A stretch of DNA of 64,000 nucleotides, taken from NCBI GenBank assembly GCA_008931825.1, contig QXVZ01029387.1, forward strand, positions 186,001 to 250,000, in the 5' to 3' direction. The stretch comes from Phallusia fumigata (lineage: Eukaryota > Chordata > Ascidiacea > Phlebobranchia > Ascidiidae). A program made the translations under genes and the position numbers. Numbering within the stretch: the stretch's first letter is position 1; each line of letters opens with the position of its first letter. The notes beneath the pieces were generated by a model that saw nothing but the letters and a program-made list of their open reading frames with translations, did not search any database and had not been told where the DNA came from. Of this stretch, positions 38,101-49,795 are shown one piece after another.

Positions 38101-41100
38101 AAAACAGTGTAGTGATTTTGTAGAATGTTTTTTACAGGTTGACCTTAATCAAAGAACATGTAGTGTGTCCCTACGCACAGCGGTGTTTTATGCTTGGATT
38201 AAAATCAACTTTCCACTTAATTATCCACACAATGAACCACCCATCTTTCTGTTCAGCAAAAACAACTTGAGTGGAGATGCAATTGCAAAGCTGAAACAAG
38301 TATGTTGTTGTAAAATGTAAAGGATTATGACTAAGAGTAGATAAATCCAAATGTTCAGCAAGAGTATTTTAGCTGTTAGTAAATATCTGGTGTACGTTCC
38401 AAATGTTGTTCAGATATGTAGCAAAATTACCATTTACAACCTTAATCTCTTTTTCCAAAATTCTTATATTTGGCTGATCCACAACCAAATCGCTGGTATT
38501 TGGCTAAAATGAATTTTGGGGGGGTTTGCTTCATAAAAATCGTGATAACAAATATTTCGACCCAGACATTGCAAGAAACAGCACAACATCACGTTCGTCA
38601 CAATAGAAGTTGTTTGGAACCATGTTTAAGACAGCTTACCACGCAGTTCAGTGATATATCGGTAGGAATTGTGTTTCTTAAACAAGTTTTAAGTTCAGTA
38701 AAATATGATTTTTTTTGTTTGTTTGATGAAAAAGATTTTAAATTATTTATGATTGAAAACCTAATTGCTTAAAACTGTTTTGTTGAATGATAATCATTTT
38801 TTGAAAAATTTTATGCAGTACCATAATGAGGATGATAAAATGTCGGAGGCATTTGATCCCCCAACTTTTTCATTTGCCAATGTTTTGCGAAACCATCAGT
38901 TTTATGCAATGCCAAACAATATTCCTTTTCCGAGAACAAGTGGTGCAAGGTGATGTTTTTCTCATACATACCAAATATGTTTTGTCACTTTAGATCAGCC
39001 AAATAACTGTCTACCCTTGAAACAGGTTTTGCAGTGTCGGATATCTAGTGATATTTCTGAGACCAGCTCATGTTCGTGGATTTCAATCAGTCAATGAAAA
39101 AACTCCAAGGTAGGTGATATTTGACGCTACTTCTCCACACATAATGCGTAAAATGTATGTGTAAAATAATTACCAATTCTTTTGTTTTTTCACCATTTCA
39201 GTTTCTATGTAAACATTTTGTCACCAACCAGATCAATGTCATTAAATTTAATACAATTTTAACTTCCAATGAAATTGATCGGCTGAATGTTGATGTTTTC
39301 AAAAATTACAACAAACCAGAGACAATCAAATATTTTGGAATTTTTGATTAGTAATCATTCACATCACACATGTTTTTTACAGATCATTTTCAAGTCTGAC
39401 AACACATCGCAATTCCACTCCATCTGTGTTTCCAATGTACCGAAGCAATTCATCTGTTCACAATCAGATTTCCACATCACAGTTTAGCACCAGTCCAAAC
39501 CAACCACCCGACCTATCAGTTAGAACTTTTTATTACAAACAAAAGGTAGGCATTTTAATAATAAATTTATATAATGCCTTGTCAGCCAGGGCTTTCCATA
39601 ACTTTGTGTTTATTTTTTACTTGTCACACCTATTTTGTATTGAGGCAGCTCTTAGGCCTGAGTTTATTAACAGGAAACCAGTGCACATAAGAGTTGTGTA
39701 AGAAAGGTTGGTAGTTTTAAAAATTAATATTTGCATTTTTATGGCCTGGCAGAGACCCTCCAGGAAGATGAAAAACTTTTCGCATATCTCGTATTATGCA
39801 AAAGAACAAGAAATGTCTTCTTCGCTGACGAACTACGAAACTAAACCTCAACAATATGCTGGACATGTTGTAATAAATGATCTTACTCGAGTGATGCCAG
39901 TAAGCCGACAACTTGCTGAACAGTATCTAATGTAAGTTGAGCTGTTGCAAAAACACTTTATTGCTATGTACATCTAGAGACCGTATCTGGAGACCATGTT
40001 TTATGACTATAAACAAGTAACTTGGCCATTAAAAAAATCTTCAAGGTAATAGTTATGGGCTGGCTCAGTGCTTGACCGATAATGACTGAACACATCTTCA
40101 GTGGACAGGTCTATTTACAAAGACATTTTGAAGACATCAAAGTAAAACATTTCAAAAGTTTTTTTTGTGTGTATGTCATATTATAAGGTGTTGTACACAG
40201 AGTGTTAACATAAGACGCTTGGTGGTGGGCCCAAAAATCACTTATTATTTTGCACACCCCTTTCTGATTGGTAAAAAAACTTTAGACCCAGCAAGAAGAA
40301 TTTTGTGGAAGCTTGTTTGCACAACAAGAAAAATGCAACCAAGGAAGAAATGGACGATTTGGTAGAGGTGGGTGTCTTCACATCATTTTGTGTACTGTCA
40401 GACAAACATTTTGATGGGTGGAAATTGCAACAGTAACAAAGTATTAAAAGCAAGTAAATATCTTCTTTCACAAGACGCGAATTCCAATGTTTTCTAGTTG
40501 TGGTCGTGTGTGTCGTTGCTGCCGAAACCAGAGGGAAAACAACCTGTTCAAGATAACACTGGGCCATTTGCTTGCACTCCTATGGGCAAAACGTTTTTGA
40601 ATAAATTGTAAGTACTATAGCTATCAAACTTTCCAATGTCAAAGGGCGACCTGTTGTTGCAGCAAAAAAAGTTGTGCCAGAAACCTTTCTGGTACTTTTT
40701 CATGCTTGTGCGTATAATTTAAAATGTGTATGTTATCATACAGGTTTGGTATGGCCAGGTGCAGTAATATTTGCAAATAATTGCATTTCAGAATTCAACA
40801 TTACTGTATTCAATACGATGTCCAAACGCTGGCGATGTTAGCTTGTACTTTTGCCACTGCACTCCCTTCTGTGTCACAACTTGAAAGTAATGAAAACAAA
40901 GCTGTAACCGATATGAAAAGGTCTGCTTCTTATGATACATTCAGGGTAAGTCCATTCAGATTTATAAATTTACCTAAAAAAGACCTGACTTGTGTTGGGG
41001 CACTAAATTTGTTTTTCTTAAATTATTGACTTGATTTAAGTACAGTTTTATCCATTTCCTACTTCTTCGGCTTGCTCTTTAAAAATGCAAATTATGTTTT

Positions 41101-43269
41101 TTTGTACAATTAAGTATAAAGTAAATAGCCATAAATTTATAAGATAAGACAAAGTGATAAAGTTATTCCAAAAAATTTGACTCAATACAACTATTACAAA
41201 ATATTTGATGCAAAGCACCAGGTATAACATGCAATGTTTTGGGGTGTCACAGATGAAAGAGAGGAATCCTAAAGAGAAGGGGGAAACTGGTAGAATGAAT
41301 TTTTTTTACCATTATTTAGGCAGGTCCCCACCAGGTATACTGTTTTGTGCCTGTTTTATTGATTGGGCACACTAGCAAACGCAATCCATCATATTCAGGT
41401 CATTCCTACATGGAAAACGCCCGCAGCACTGCCAGTTCACCAACAGAACAGCGCCCTCTGTTGTTGGAACCCAAACCAAAACGCCCCGCTGCTAGAAAAC
41501 ATGACTGTCAGAATGTTAGGTAAGATGTACAATACTGATTAAAGTTTGCAGCATGGTCAAAGTGTTTTTTCTTCTAGTATGTTGAGTGCTAACCAGCAAA
41601 TGAGATTTGATGCCTTTAAAAATTCCTACTCCGACATTTTGCTGAGATGGAAACTTAATGTGAAAAAGGCAGAGATCCAAAAGTTCGCAAGCAACTCCAT
41701 AGAAAAACAGAGTACATTGGGTAAGGACAATAATTTTTTGATTGAGTGCTCACACTTTAATTGCCAAGAAGCAAATTGGAATGTTTTGCGTTTTGTGCAG
41801 AATTTAAAGCAACATGTGAAACTTGTGGGGAATCGTGCAAATCAACCTGTCCAAAGAAGAAGAATATCTATGCCACCTGCTCAATATGTCAATTACCAGT
41901 CAAGGTAGGCATTCAACATAATCTGCAAATGTTTTATCACAGCTATTAACATTGCCTGTTTCATTTTTATCCTCGGTGGGTGGAACAACACCAGAATGTA
42001 TTATGCTTGCAATGAGTCCACCGTCGAGCTACCTGCCTCATTGTAGTTTCTTTCATTTATTTTTAAATTTTCATGGTGACTTCAATTTGGGTTCCAGTGG
42101 GTAGGAGCAGTGCAGCTTAGGTTTCTTGCTCAACGTAACAAACATGATTTACAACAAGCTGCTGAGACAGGATTAGAACCCACAACCTTGTGAGCACAAG
42201 GCAGTCGCGCTACCACTCGTCAATCTTGGCGGCAGTTAGATTGAAAACATGAATCGCGCCGTTGCGCAATTTGGTTGTAAAAACGAAATCATTCGCTACA
42301 GGAGACCTTATAGATCAAGGGTGTCCAAAGTACGACTCGCGACGGCATTTCACGTGGCCCGCGGCCTTGGTTTCAAACTCTGTTGCACATTGCCTGACAA
42401 ACTGAGAATGTACTGGGTAAGCAATATCTAGACCCCAAACAGTCGCCATATATACGAACGATCACTGTACAAATAGAAAATCTCGAAATTTGAGAGAACA
42501 GTCTCAAATGTTGACAGAATCAGTCGGTATAAGAGAATACATATTTCGAAATGGAATACATATTTCGCCTAAATCGGCATCGTCAGTTCCTGAAAATGCA
42601 AAACAGACAAAATAAAAGCGATGGAGACCAAACACTAGCAAGGAAAGTCTTAAAACAGCAACAAGACGAGTGTCGCAAAGTCACAAAGAGTTAAAAATTA
42701 CAAATTTAAAAATATATGCAAACCCAGCAGCGTCTGGCGGAACTAAAGGTAAAAACTGTAATCACACGAAAGCTCGGATAAACTTTTAGGTCAAAGCGAA
42801 TTTATTGTGACTTTTTTCAAGAAACCTTATTTATCGGCAAGAGAGAAGTGTGCTTGATACTGACGCAACACAAATCTCATAAGGCTGATATGATTATTGT
42901 GCAGAGGTGTATTTGCATACTATTTTAATGGTTAAAAACCTCAAATAAAGCTGACCCGCGGGCTTTTACCTTATTAAAATTGGCCGTCATTAGAAAAAGT
43001 TTGGACATCCCTGTTATAGATGTTATGAGGTGACTAACTAAAGTAACAATAAAGTTCATTAGGAGTCCATCTAGGCGTCCTGAATATCCGTATTTAGTTA
43101 TCGTATGGGCGATAAACAACTTGTTACATTCTTGTTGCAGAGTTTGCTGGTGTTCTGCAATGAATGCATGCATGGGGGTCATAGAGATCATATGATTGGA
43201 TGGTTTAAAAACGAAAAAATGTGTCCAATGTCGTGCGGGTGCCACTGTCGAGAAATGTTCGATGGATAA
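35191..43269 (+). CDS. WDR59: WDR59 orthologue, GATOR2 complex subunit, 22 exons
   Basis: Exons: 35191-35244, 35375-35560, 35763-35967, 36028-36116, 36298-36495, 36765-36918, 37007-37234, 37620-37819, 38138-38299, 38566-38661, 38819-38949, 39026-39109, 39383-39545, 39753-39931, 40286-40367, 40498-40607, 40792-40945, 41253-41289, 41399-41519, 41578-41720, 41801-41904, 43141-43269; about 1002 aa (human 974), all phases agree. N-terminal WD40 blades (QGHTRAISDADWS, YIYIWDIRDL, VKWNKIDGNYL, HLSKINYLDWDP) are followed by an RWD domain (EQEFKLLNVSL...SCLEPCLRQL), the conserved NIPFPRTSGARF, and a C-terminal zinc-binding RING-like fold (CETCGESC, CSICQ, FCNECMHGGH, CPMSCGCHC). In animals WDR59 works with WDR24, MIOS, SEH1L and SEC13 to signal amino-acid supply to mTORC1 at the lysosome. 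One exon is only 37 nt. The last intron carries a SINE and a hAT element. Confidence 0.96.
41970..42222 (-). repeat. tRNA-derived SINE in last WDR59 intron
   Basis: Read on the minus strand it starts with GTGGTAGCGCGACTGCC (A box) and GGTTCTAATCC (B box, forward 42170-42180). Next comes TTGAGCAAGAAACCTAAGC...CTGCTCC, a motif resembling the shared core of several marine-animal SINEs. The 3' limit is approximate. Confidence 0.65.
42316..43013. repeat. Non-autonomous hAT element, 698 bp, perfect target duplication
   Basis: Terminal inverted repeats are CAAGGGTGTCCAAAGT at the left and, read inward, CAGGGATGTCCAAACT at the right. Both sides are flanked by the identical 8-mer TTATAGAT (42308-42315 and 43014-43021). 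GC-rich GGCCCGCGG words lie just inside the ends. No transposase frame. It sits in the last WDR59 intron, 127 bp before the terminal exon, and splits a region that also holds a SINE. Confidence 0.88.
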
Positions 43270-43305
43270 CAGTTAATCGTGCTCCCTTTTTTGTTTTACC
43301 CTTGA

Positions 43306-43311
43306 AATAAA
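43306..43311 (+). terminator. WDR59 poly(A) signal
   Basis: AATAAA 37 nt after the WDR59 stop codon, giving a very short 3' UTR before the convergent gene that ends at 43946. Confidence 0.65.
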
Positions 43312-43945
43312 TATATTCTAATCAAAACCAGTGTCATAATAGTACATTTGTTTTGCTGCAGCTGTCTTGTTATGCCTTCGCTCACCAAGCGAAATAACCT
43401 AACCTTCAGTATTTTGTTAATTCTGATCAACCATTTTAACTCTGTTTTCCGAAACCTTCAAACGTATGTGAAATGCTTAAAAGAATCTATTATGCAACAT
43501 TGGTACTTTTTGCAAATGGATTTACTAGTCTACCTTAAAAATATAGGCTAAATACAGCTTTTATATCAGATAAAAAACTGTTTTGTTGCCAACAGCTCTA
43601 CAGTTGCACAAGCGCTCATCGAGTTTTGCTCTATTGGATTATGGAATTTTTGTAGTGCAGACTTTTTTACAAGTCTTTTGTCATCATCAATAGTAGTGCT
43701 TTTAGTAATAGTAATAATTTTGTCATCAAAAAACACTTTAAACATTTAAGAGCATCATTGTTGTTAAAAATTGTATTTATTTTTTAAACACAGGGAAATA
43801 ATTTGAATTAGTCGATATTGATATAGTTAGCAGCGGGAGATCAGTTCGGTTTAGGAGACTATAAAAGTGATTTGTTTGCAACAAGTTAAGGCATGATTTG
43901 TGAGTTGGCTGAATCAGTTAAGCGATGTTGCGCAACACAAGTTAC

Positions 43946-46900
43946 TCATGACTGTGAAACATGGTCACAAATGTTGGAACAGACTTTAGCAAAAATTTCC
44001 CCAAATATTTTGTCTGCGGCTTCGGCTGAGTCTCCGTCGTAAAACACCACGTTCGCGGGGTTCTGGGTAATCTCCAACATCTTCTCATATCGTGGCAAGA
44101 CCCCATCTTTGTTTGGAAATGCCAAGACGTATATCTGTCACACAGTTTTGTATTTGCAATATTAGCAAAACCGTACGTTACTCCAAGACAGGCCTGCACA
44201 AAGACCAAGGAAAAAAAATTTTTTCCCAGGTCCGCTTGCTAGCGTAATTAAAATGTTAACATAATTAACTGTCAAAGCGTCGAGAATCAACAAAAATTTT
44301 GTTAATTTATACAGTAATAAAAAACAATAAATTTACCAAAATTCTCTCAAGCTTATCCTTGCATCTGTTATTTGGTGCAATATAATCTAAACAAATGTTC
44401 AAATCTGTCGCGCGCCGTATTTTATGCTGGCCTGCCCAAAAGTTGATTAGTTTATTTGCTTACAAGAGCTCCTCTGTCAAGCCAAGCTTGAACCCCCTCA
44501 GTTACGTCATCGTCGGATTCGGAATCGGTTCCGATGAAAACTACGTCACGCACACGTGGTCTCTCGCCGTTTTCTTCGCCCATCATGTTTTCCAGCGTCC
44601 AGGCCAGCGCATTACCGATGTTTACCAGTCCATCGGCTGAAAACACATTTTCACATTACTTCTTTCACTTAACAATTTAATTCACTAAGTTTTGAAATGT
44701 CGCTATGCGGCTTATCCAAAAACAGACTTAAAACCCAAAAACGAACTTGATACATAAACTGATCGGGATTCGTCCTTGGGATCGTCCCGGGTTCGAACTT
44801 TAAATCGTTTGTTATATCTTTTAAAACCCATTCGAATTTATCCGACTTTGTGTATTATTATCCATGTATCAAGTCGGATAGACATTGTGCTCCCGTTCTT
44901 TCTCTAACTAACTCGTGCTTACGGCCGTAGGCCTACTGGATATTGAGCCAAAACAACCTGTGTTGATGTACGGTGGTGGTGAGAAGTCCCAAGATTTCGC
45001 CAAAGTGCTGGCGAATGTCGTTCTTCGACTTTCGTGCACGACACCACTGAAGTCAACCTTGGCGTACATTGCTCCCGTTTCTGGTGACACGGCGATGCTT
45101 CTGCCAAGGTGGACATTAGCTGGTCTTAATTAACTGCAGGTAAGTTCCGACTTGTTTTATGTCCAAGTTGTATTGAAATGTTGAAGTTGAAAACTTCGTG
45201 CGCGTTGCTTTAAACCTGTGGTTCTCACAGCACTGTGCGTCGCCCCGCCCTGGTGCGTCGTTTTAATATTCAAAGGGCCTCGCAAAATAATTCCGTTTTG
45301 TACCTTTATGTTTAGTGTCAATAAATACAACTTCGATAATAATTAAGCGTCTTTATTGAACTCTTATTGCGTGTGCGTCATACAACCAACTTTTCCACAG
45401 GCGTCGCATCGAAACAGTTTAAGAAACATTGCTCCAAACCAATGCATGTTTATTTCTTAAATTTGCGTTACCAAGACAAGCACTTAGGGCAAAAGATACC
45501 AACCCTCCATGGCCTAACACAGTCCTAATTGGCGGCACCGTTGTCAACTTTAGGCTACGAACTGAAACCGACGTATTTTAAATCGCGCGGCCATACCTTA
45601 GCCCTATTGCTCCGACTTCCGATATTTTGTCGCTTGTCTCGTTGCTCGATGCGTGTGTCATGGCAATGATGTCAAACAAAACGTTGGGTGGACAGGGTAC
45701 TACAAAACATATAGGCAAAATATTTTGCTTTGATATTCGACATCACTTCGGCAATCGTTACATTCTGTTGACCGCCAAAAAACGGGGTTGTTAATAATAG
45801 CTTTATATGTGGTAAATGTAAACTTACGGGCGCAACATGGTGTAGGTTTGTCCCACGATCCTGAATCCATGCATCGCACTTGGTTATTGTACACCGGGTG
45901 TAATCCATAACCTGTTTCCGTGCATTGAAATTTGCACACGGTACCGGTCTTCATTTTGTCGTCGCCGGAACAGGAAACTTGACCGTGCGGAAAAGAATTC
46001 GATATCGCCGGACAGTCTGACCGTACAATTGCTGCAAACGTCCATTTGTTACAATGTGTCTTTAATTGCCTAATAAAGCAGACAAAAATGGTCGGGACTT
46101 TAGTGGTAAAGAATGGTTAACACATAACAAGAGAATATACCAAAATCCACAGGGTCTTTAAGTCTGGTTTAGGGGCCGTGAAATTTTTGGGTCTTTTCGT
46201 TTTTTTAGGTGCATTAATTCTTGGGCCAGGTTTTACCTAGTCGTCAGTTATACAACAGTTGCATTTTTCATTTCTGTCCATTTGTACCTGCCGTGGCATT
46301 GTATCACCAAACACCTATGGGAATTTCGGACGTGTATGCCTAGCGTACCTTGATTAGGAGTGCAAGAGACATTTCCAGCATTGCAGGAGTTTTCGTTGCA
46401 ACAACAAGAGCACAAAGAAAATTCACTTTCAGGTTTGCATTGCCGTTTGTTCTGCGAAAAAGAATATTGAATAAACTTACGCCTCGGTCGGCGAAAACCA
46501 ACTCCGACCCACCTCTAGCATATGGATCTCACAAGCCTTTTGTTGTTTACAATGCTTTGAGATTGTGGTTAGACCGTTTTCTTGCCGTGTAACGTATGCG
46601 CAGATGTCCTGTGCAGATTTTAAAACAAGAAATTCAGTTTGCACAATGTAAATATAAACACTAATAGGAAGAGTTTTTAGTTTGTTTTCAAAACATGTTT
46701 TATTGACATTATCTTGCCTGGGCGGATGGACACGTTTGAAGCCTGCCGGTCACCAAACATTCCGACTGGCTCGAAGCATTCTCACAGTGCCAACATTCAA
46801 GGGCTGAAACAAAACATTATATATTAAGACATTCGCTAGGTTTTTTAAACCTCCAATTAGACAAGATCAAAAATCTACTCTTAGAACAATTAAAAACCAC

Positions 46901-46959
46901 ATACCTTTCGTTGTTATAAAAATCAAAGATAGCGTCAAGACCAACAACAGCTTCTCCAT
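43946..46959 (-). CDS. Secreted Ly6/uPAR - sushi - VWA protein
   Basis: Exons 46905-46959, 46718-46803, 46513-46608, 46349-46451, 45828-46031, 45597-45699, 44958-45100, 44464-44636 and 43946-44134 join in phase to about 383 aa. A signal peptide (MEKLLLVLTLSLIF) leads into a three-finger domain (ALECWHCEN ... CNENSCN). A sushi/CCP domain follows (DCPAISNSFPHGQVSC ... VCKFQC ... GSWDKPTPCC), then a VWA domain (NVLFDIIAMTHASS ... LVNIGNALAW ... VVFIGTDSESDDD ... IYVLAFPNKDG) to the stop. In the VWA the DxSxS metal site reads IxMxH and the usual Thr before NIG is Val, so metal binding is doubtful. The second intron uses a GC donor. The protein is probably extracellular; binding or immune recognition is only a guess. 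I know no standard family with this domain order. The gene is tail to tail with WDR59. Confidence 0.83.
44771..44805 (+). repeat. tRNA-like SINE fragment
   Basis: Contains GGATCGTCCCGGGTTCGAAC with a B-box-like GGTTCGAAC, matching 18 of 20 bases of the minus-strand fragment near 19210-19230. Lies in an intron of the Ly6-sushi-VWA gene. Confidence 0.4.
45216..45431. repeat. Short hAT-type MITE, 216 bp
   Basis: The left end is CTGTGGTTCTCACAG and the inward-read right end CAATGTTTCTTAAACTG; GCGTCGC and its complement lie inside both arms. The flanks are CTTTAAAC (45208-45215) and CTCCAAAC (45432-45439), an 8-bp duplication with two mismatches. Inserted in an intron of the Ly6-sushi-VWA gene. 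Confidence 0.65.
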
Positions 46960-47280
46960 CAATTTCTGATTTTGATCTAGACTTAATTCGTCTTTTAAGC
47001 AAAAAGTAAACATCTAAACACCTTTAAAATAACCAAGCAAAAATACACCCCCTTACGGACGTGCATATATTAAAATTTTACTAAAAGTTTGCCAACATTG
47101 CGACAAACAAACAAAGCGTATGTATTAAAATTGTCACTATCTTGCGCTGCTTCGGTGACGATTCGGTTTTGGGGTTATGATACAATCTGCTGACGATTTT
47201 ATCGTACAATTGCCTATACGGGGTGAAGATTTATCAGTGCGATCGAACCAGGTTCGAGAAACCTCAATAAAACACGAATG

Positions 47281-47876
47281 TTATGTTTTAAACTTAATTG
47301 GCCTGACGGAAATTCCGCAACAGAAACAACTGATAAAGATATCTTGCAACAGTTGCACGTCTTCGCCTAAGGCCGGGTCAGCATAACGGGCGTTGCTTTC
47401 TGACGCTTGCTTGGCTTGAACCTCAGTTTGCACACGTTCGTCAATCGAGAAAAGCGATCGGTTTGGTGCGAAGACCTTTTCCTGAACAAGTGTTAATTAA
47501 AACGTACAGTGAAGTGTTAATCTCTAACCGTACAATTACACAAACCAACAGCGGAAAGGGTATAAGGTCTACAACGTATGGCATATGCACCTTTCTCGGA
47601 AAGCAAGTTCATTTTTGCTGACATGACAACATACGGCCAAAGAAAATGTGTCAAAACACAGCCTTCACAGTTTTTGTAAAAAGTTTTATTGCGTTGCAAA
47701 GTGATATGGTTTTTCTCGATTTCGGTTTTTTTTAACATTATGTCTTGCTCTACGCACAAACGTAATGCCACATCGATAAATACCTGGTCTTCTGTGCTGC
47801 TGTGCGCGACGGCCCAATTGAAGTTATAGGATACGCCGAGGCAAACGCGATGGTTCTGGGTTACCCCACCCAATAC
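47281..47876 (-). CDS. Putative two-exon reading frame, unrecognised, 5' end missing
   Basis: Two candidate exons, 47784..47876 and 47281..47481, share phase 0 and have good sites (ACAG acceptor and CAG|GTATTT donor; TTCAG acceptor) and together stay open for about 97 codons to a stop. The first reads VLGGVTQNHRVCLGVSYNFN..., the second EKVFAPNRSLFSIDERVQ.... The composition looks coding but I recognise no family. A start is not seen. An upstream stretch near 48025-48085 could be a further exon, with ISLNAAIYGG reminiscent of galactose-binding SUEL lectin domains, but its splice sites are poor. An alternative single frame of 118 aa runs through the first exon to 47517. Treat as tentative. Confidence 0.35.
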
Positions 47877-49795
47877 CTGTACTATAAAATGTGCACAAAG
47901 ATTTTTGTTGAAACAAATTAAACTGTTTAAATGCTTACACGAACAAGATCACCCCTTTTCATTTAGGAAATTATAGCTTAATAAGCACTAAATCAATTTC
48001 TAAAGTTGGTGAACACAGGTTGAACGCGCCGCAGCCACACCGCCATAAATAGCCGCATTGAGAGAAATTTGTCCATGAGAAACGTTGGTGGGACAGAAGA
48101 ACGACTATGGATTTGTTTGTAGGCTATCGGTGCCACCTAAAAAGGTTACCTGCCCCTACACCAAAAAAAAATCGATCTACACGACGTCTAAAATTACGTA
48201 GAGTCGAAACAAGACGTTTTGCACCCTACAACTTCTCCCAGCTTTTTATGACATTTACGACGACCATTGCTGCGTTTTAAGTATTAGGTGCTGTCATCTT
48301 AGGTCGATGTCATGCGGACAACAGAGACTTCCTTTTGTCTTCAAGAGTTATTGTCTTGAAACAATTGTTACGTCTGTAATATTGAACGTTTATTGTTTGA
48401 AAGAATTCTTTTGTTGCTTTACTTTCCAGTAGGCATTGCGATGTATTTTTATCGTTGGCGTTTAGTTGCGACAGTTGATTGAAGTATATGAATTTCTGTA
48501 CGTCTGTACTGTACAAAACTCAAGGTTTTTAGACGGAAAAGGGTAACTTTTATCATCTTTATTTAACAAGTTTTTGACGTACTGCAATTACTTGCTAAAA
48601 CAAAAAGGGCTGTTAGATATTTCCGTTGGTTAAACATGAAAGTTTTTTTGACGATAAAAATGAATTATTGTTTCGCCGTTTTCCTTACAACGAAGTTACA
48701 ATATTAGATAGTTTTTTGTTGTTGTCGGAATATGAATGTTTTTAAAACGTCAAGAACCACATGTCCTTTTTACTTTTCATAACTCCAAAACCACAGTCAG
48801 TTAACGTAGATGTGAAACTGTAAAGATTGCTGCGTCCCAGATGACTGATGGTGATTAAGGTATTGTTGACATTTCGCTTTGATATTTCTAGAAACATCTC
48901 TAAAGAAATCTTGACCAGCGCTAACGACATACTCATAATTATTACTGAATTAGTTACACCTGATGTAATATTTCAAAACGTATACATATAACGTACCATA
49001 TTTCCTCTAATGTCGGCGGGAATTTTCGTTCTTATGGTGACTCAAGTCAAGTCAAGTTTATTTGCATTGTCACTTCATCAATTCGTCATCGTTAAAAGGT
49101 TTCATAAAACAAGTACACCGAAAAAACCATTGGTTGTCGAGTCAAAGTGTCCTGACTGAGCGGAAATTGTGTATAATTAACAGTCCAATCTACCTGCGAT
49201 GTTTGACCATTCTGTCGAAGTAAAATTACTGTTAGGCAAAACACAACATTCCTGACCTGGCATAAGGTGATTCATAACAAATTTGCAATCTAACACATAC
49301 TATCTGCATTTGACTGATAGTAGGCTATTTTTGGTTGCGTTTATAACGTCACCGGAGTTTCGTGATTTGAGATGTCCATGATTTCGTGATTTAAGATATA
49401 CATAATGAACTAATGAACCAACAGACAATGTCACCAAAGTTGTCAAAGCGTCCGATAAACATCACAGTTAGGATGATGAATTTACCTTGTCAGATGGTTA
49501 ACAAAGTTTTAGGTTGCGCGTATAACGCCACTATAATGTCACATTTTCTACGTTTGGTGAACATCGATCAAGGTTACGGTCTGGTTTACGATCCAATCCA
49601 GCGTCTTATAAGTTGGCGTGTTAAAATTTGATTGTGGGTTGTTACGTGACGAAAACGTTAATGTTTGGTAGTTTTAACTCTTATTTTTGTGACGCTGTAA
49701 GGATATCCGTTCACTTGCAAAAAAAAACAACTCACATAGAAACTCTAGAGACCATGCTGGTTTGTCACTCTGCGGTAAACCATAATTGACTACGA
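47877..49795. other. Intergenic region, no supported gene
   Basis: Only short reading frames. A small GACTCAAGTCAAGTCAAG repeat near 49038-49056 is the only structure noted. Confidence 0.5.

Noticed and set aside
40946-41252. Direct joining of WDR59 exon 40792-40945 to exon 41399-41519
   Set aside because: The frame would not match; inserting the 37-nt exon 41253-41289 restores phase and gives a sensible protein.
44919-45116. Minus-strand frame rich in Cys/His overlapping a VWA exon
   Set aside because: Wrong frame; the frame reading SIAVSPETGAMYAKVDFSG fits the VWA fold and joins both neighbours in phase.
46481-46512. Longer version of the third Ly6 exon ending at a GTAAG donor (46481)
   Set aside because: It would put the next exon out of frame and lose the CCC...CN motif; the GTGGGT donor at 46512 keeps phase and cysteine spacing.
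49038-49056. Short CAAGT tandem repeat considered as part of a CRISPR-like or satellite array
   Set aside because: Only about three tiny units without spacers; an ordinary microsatellite in a eukaryotic spacer.
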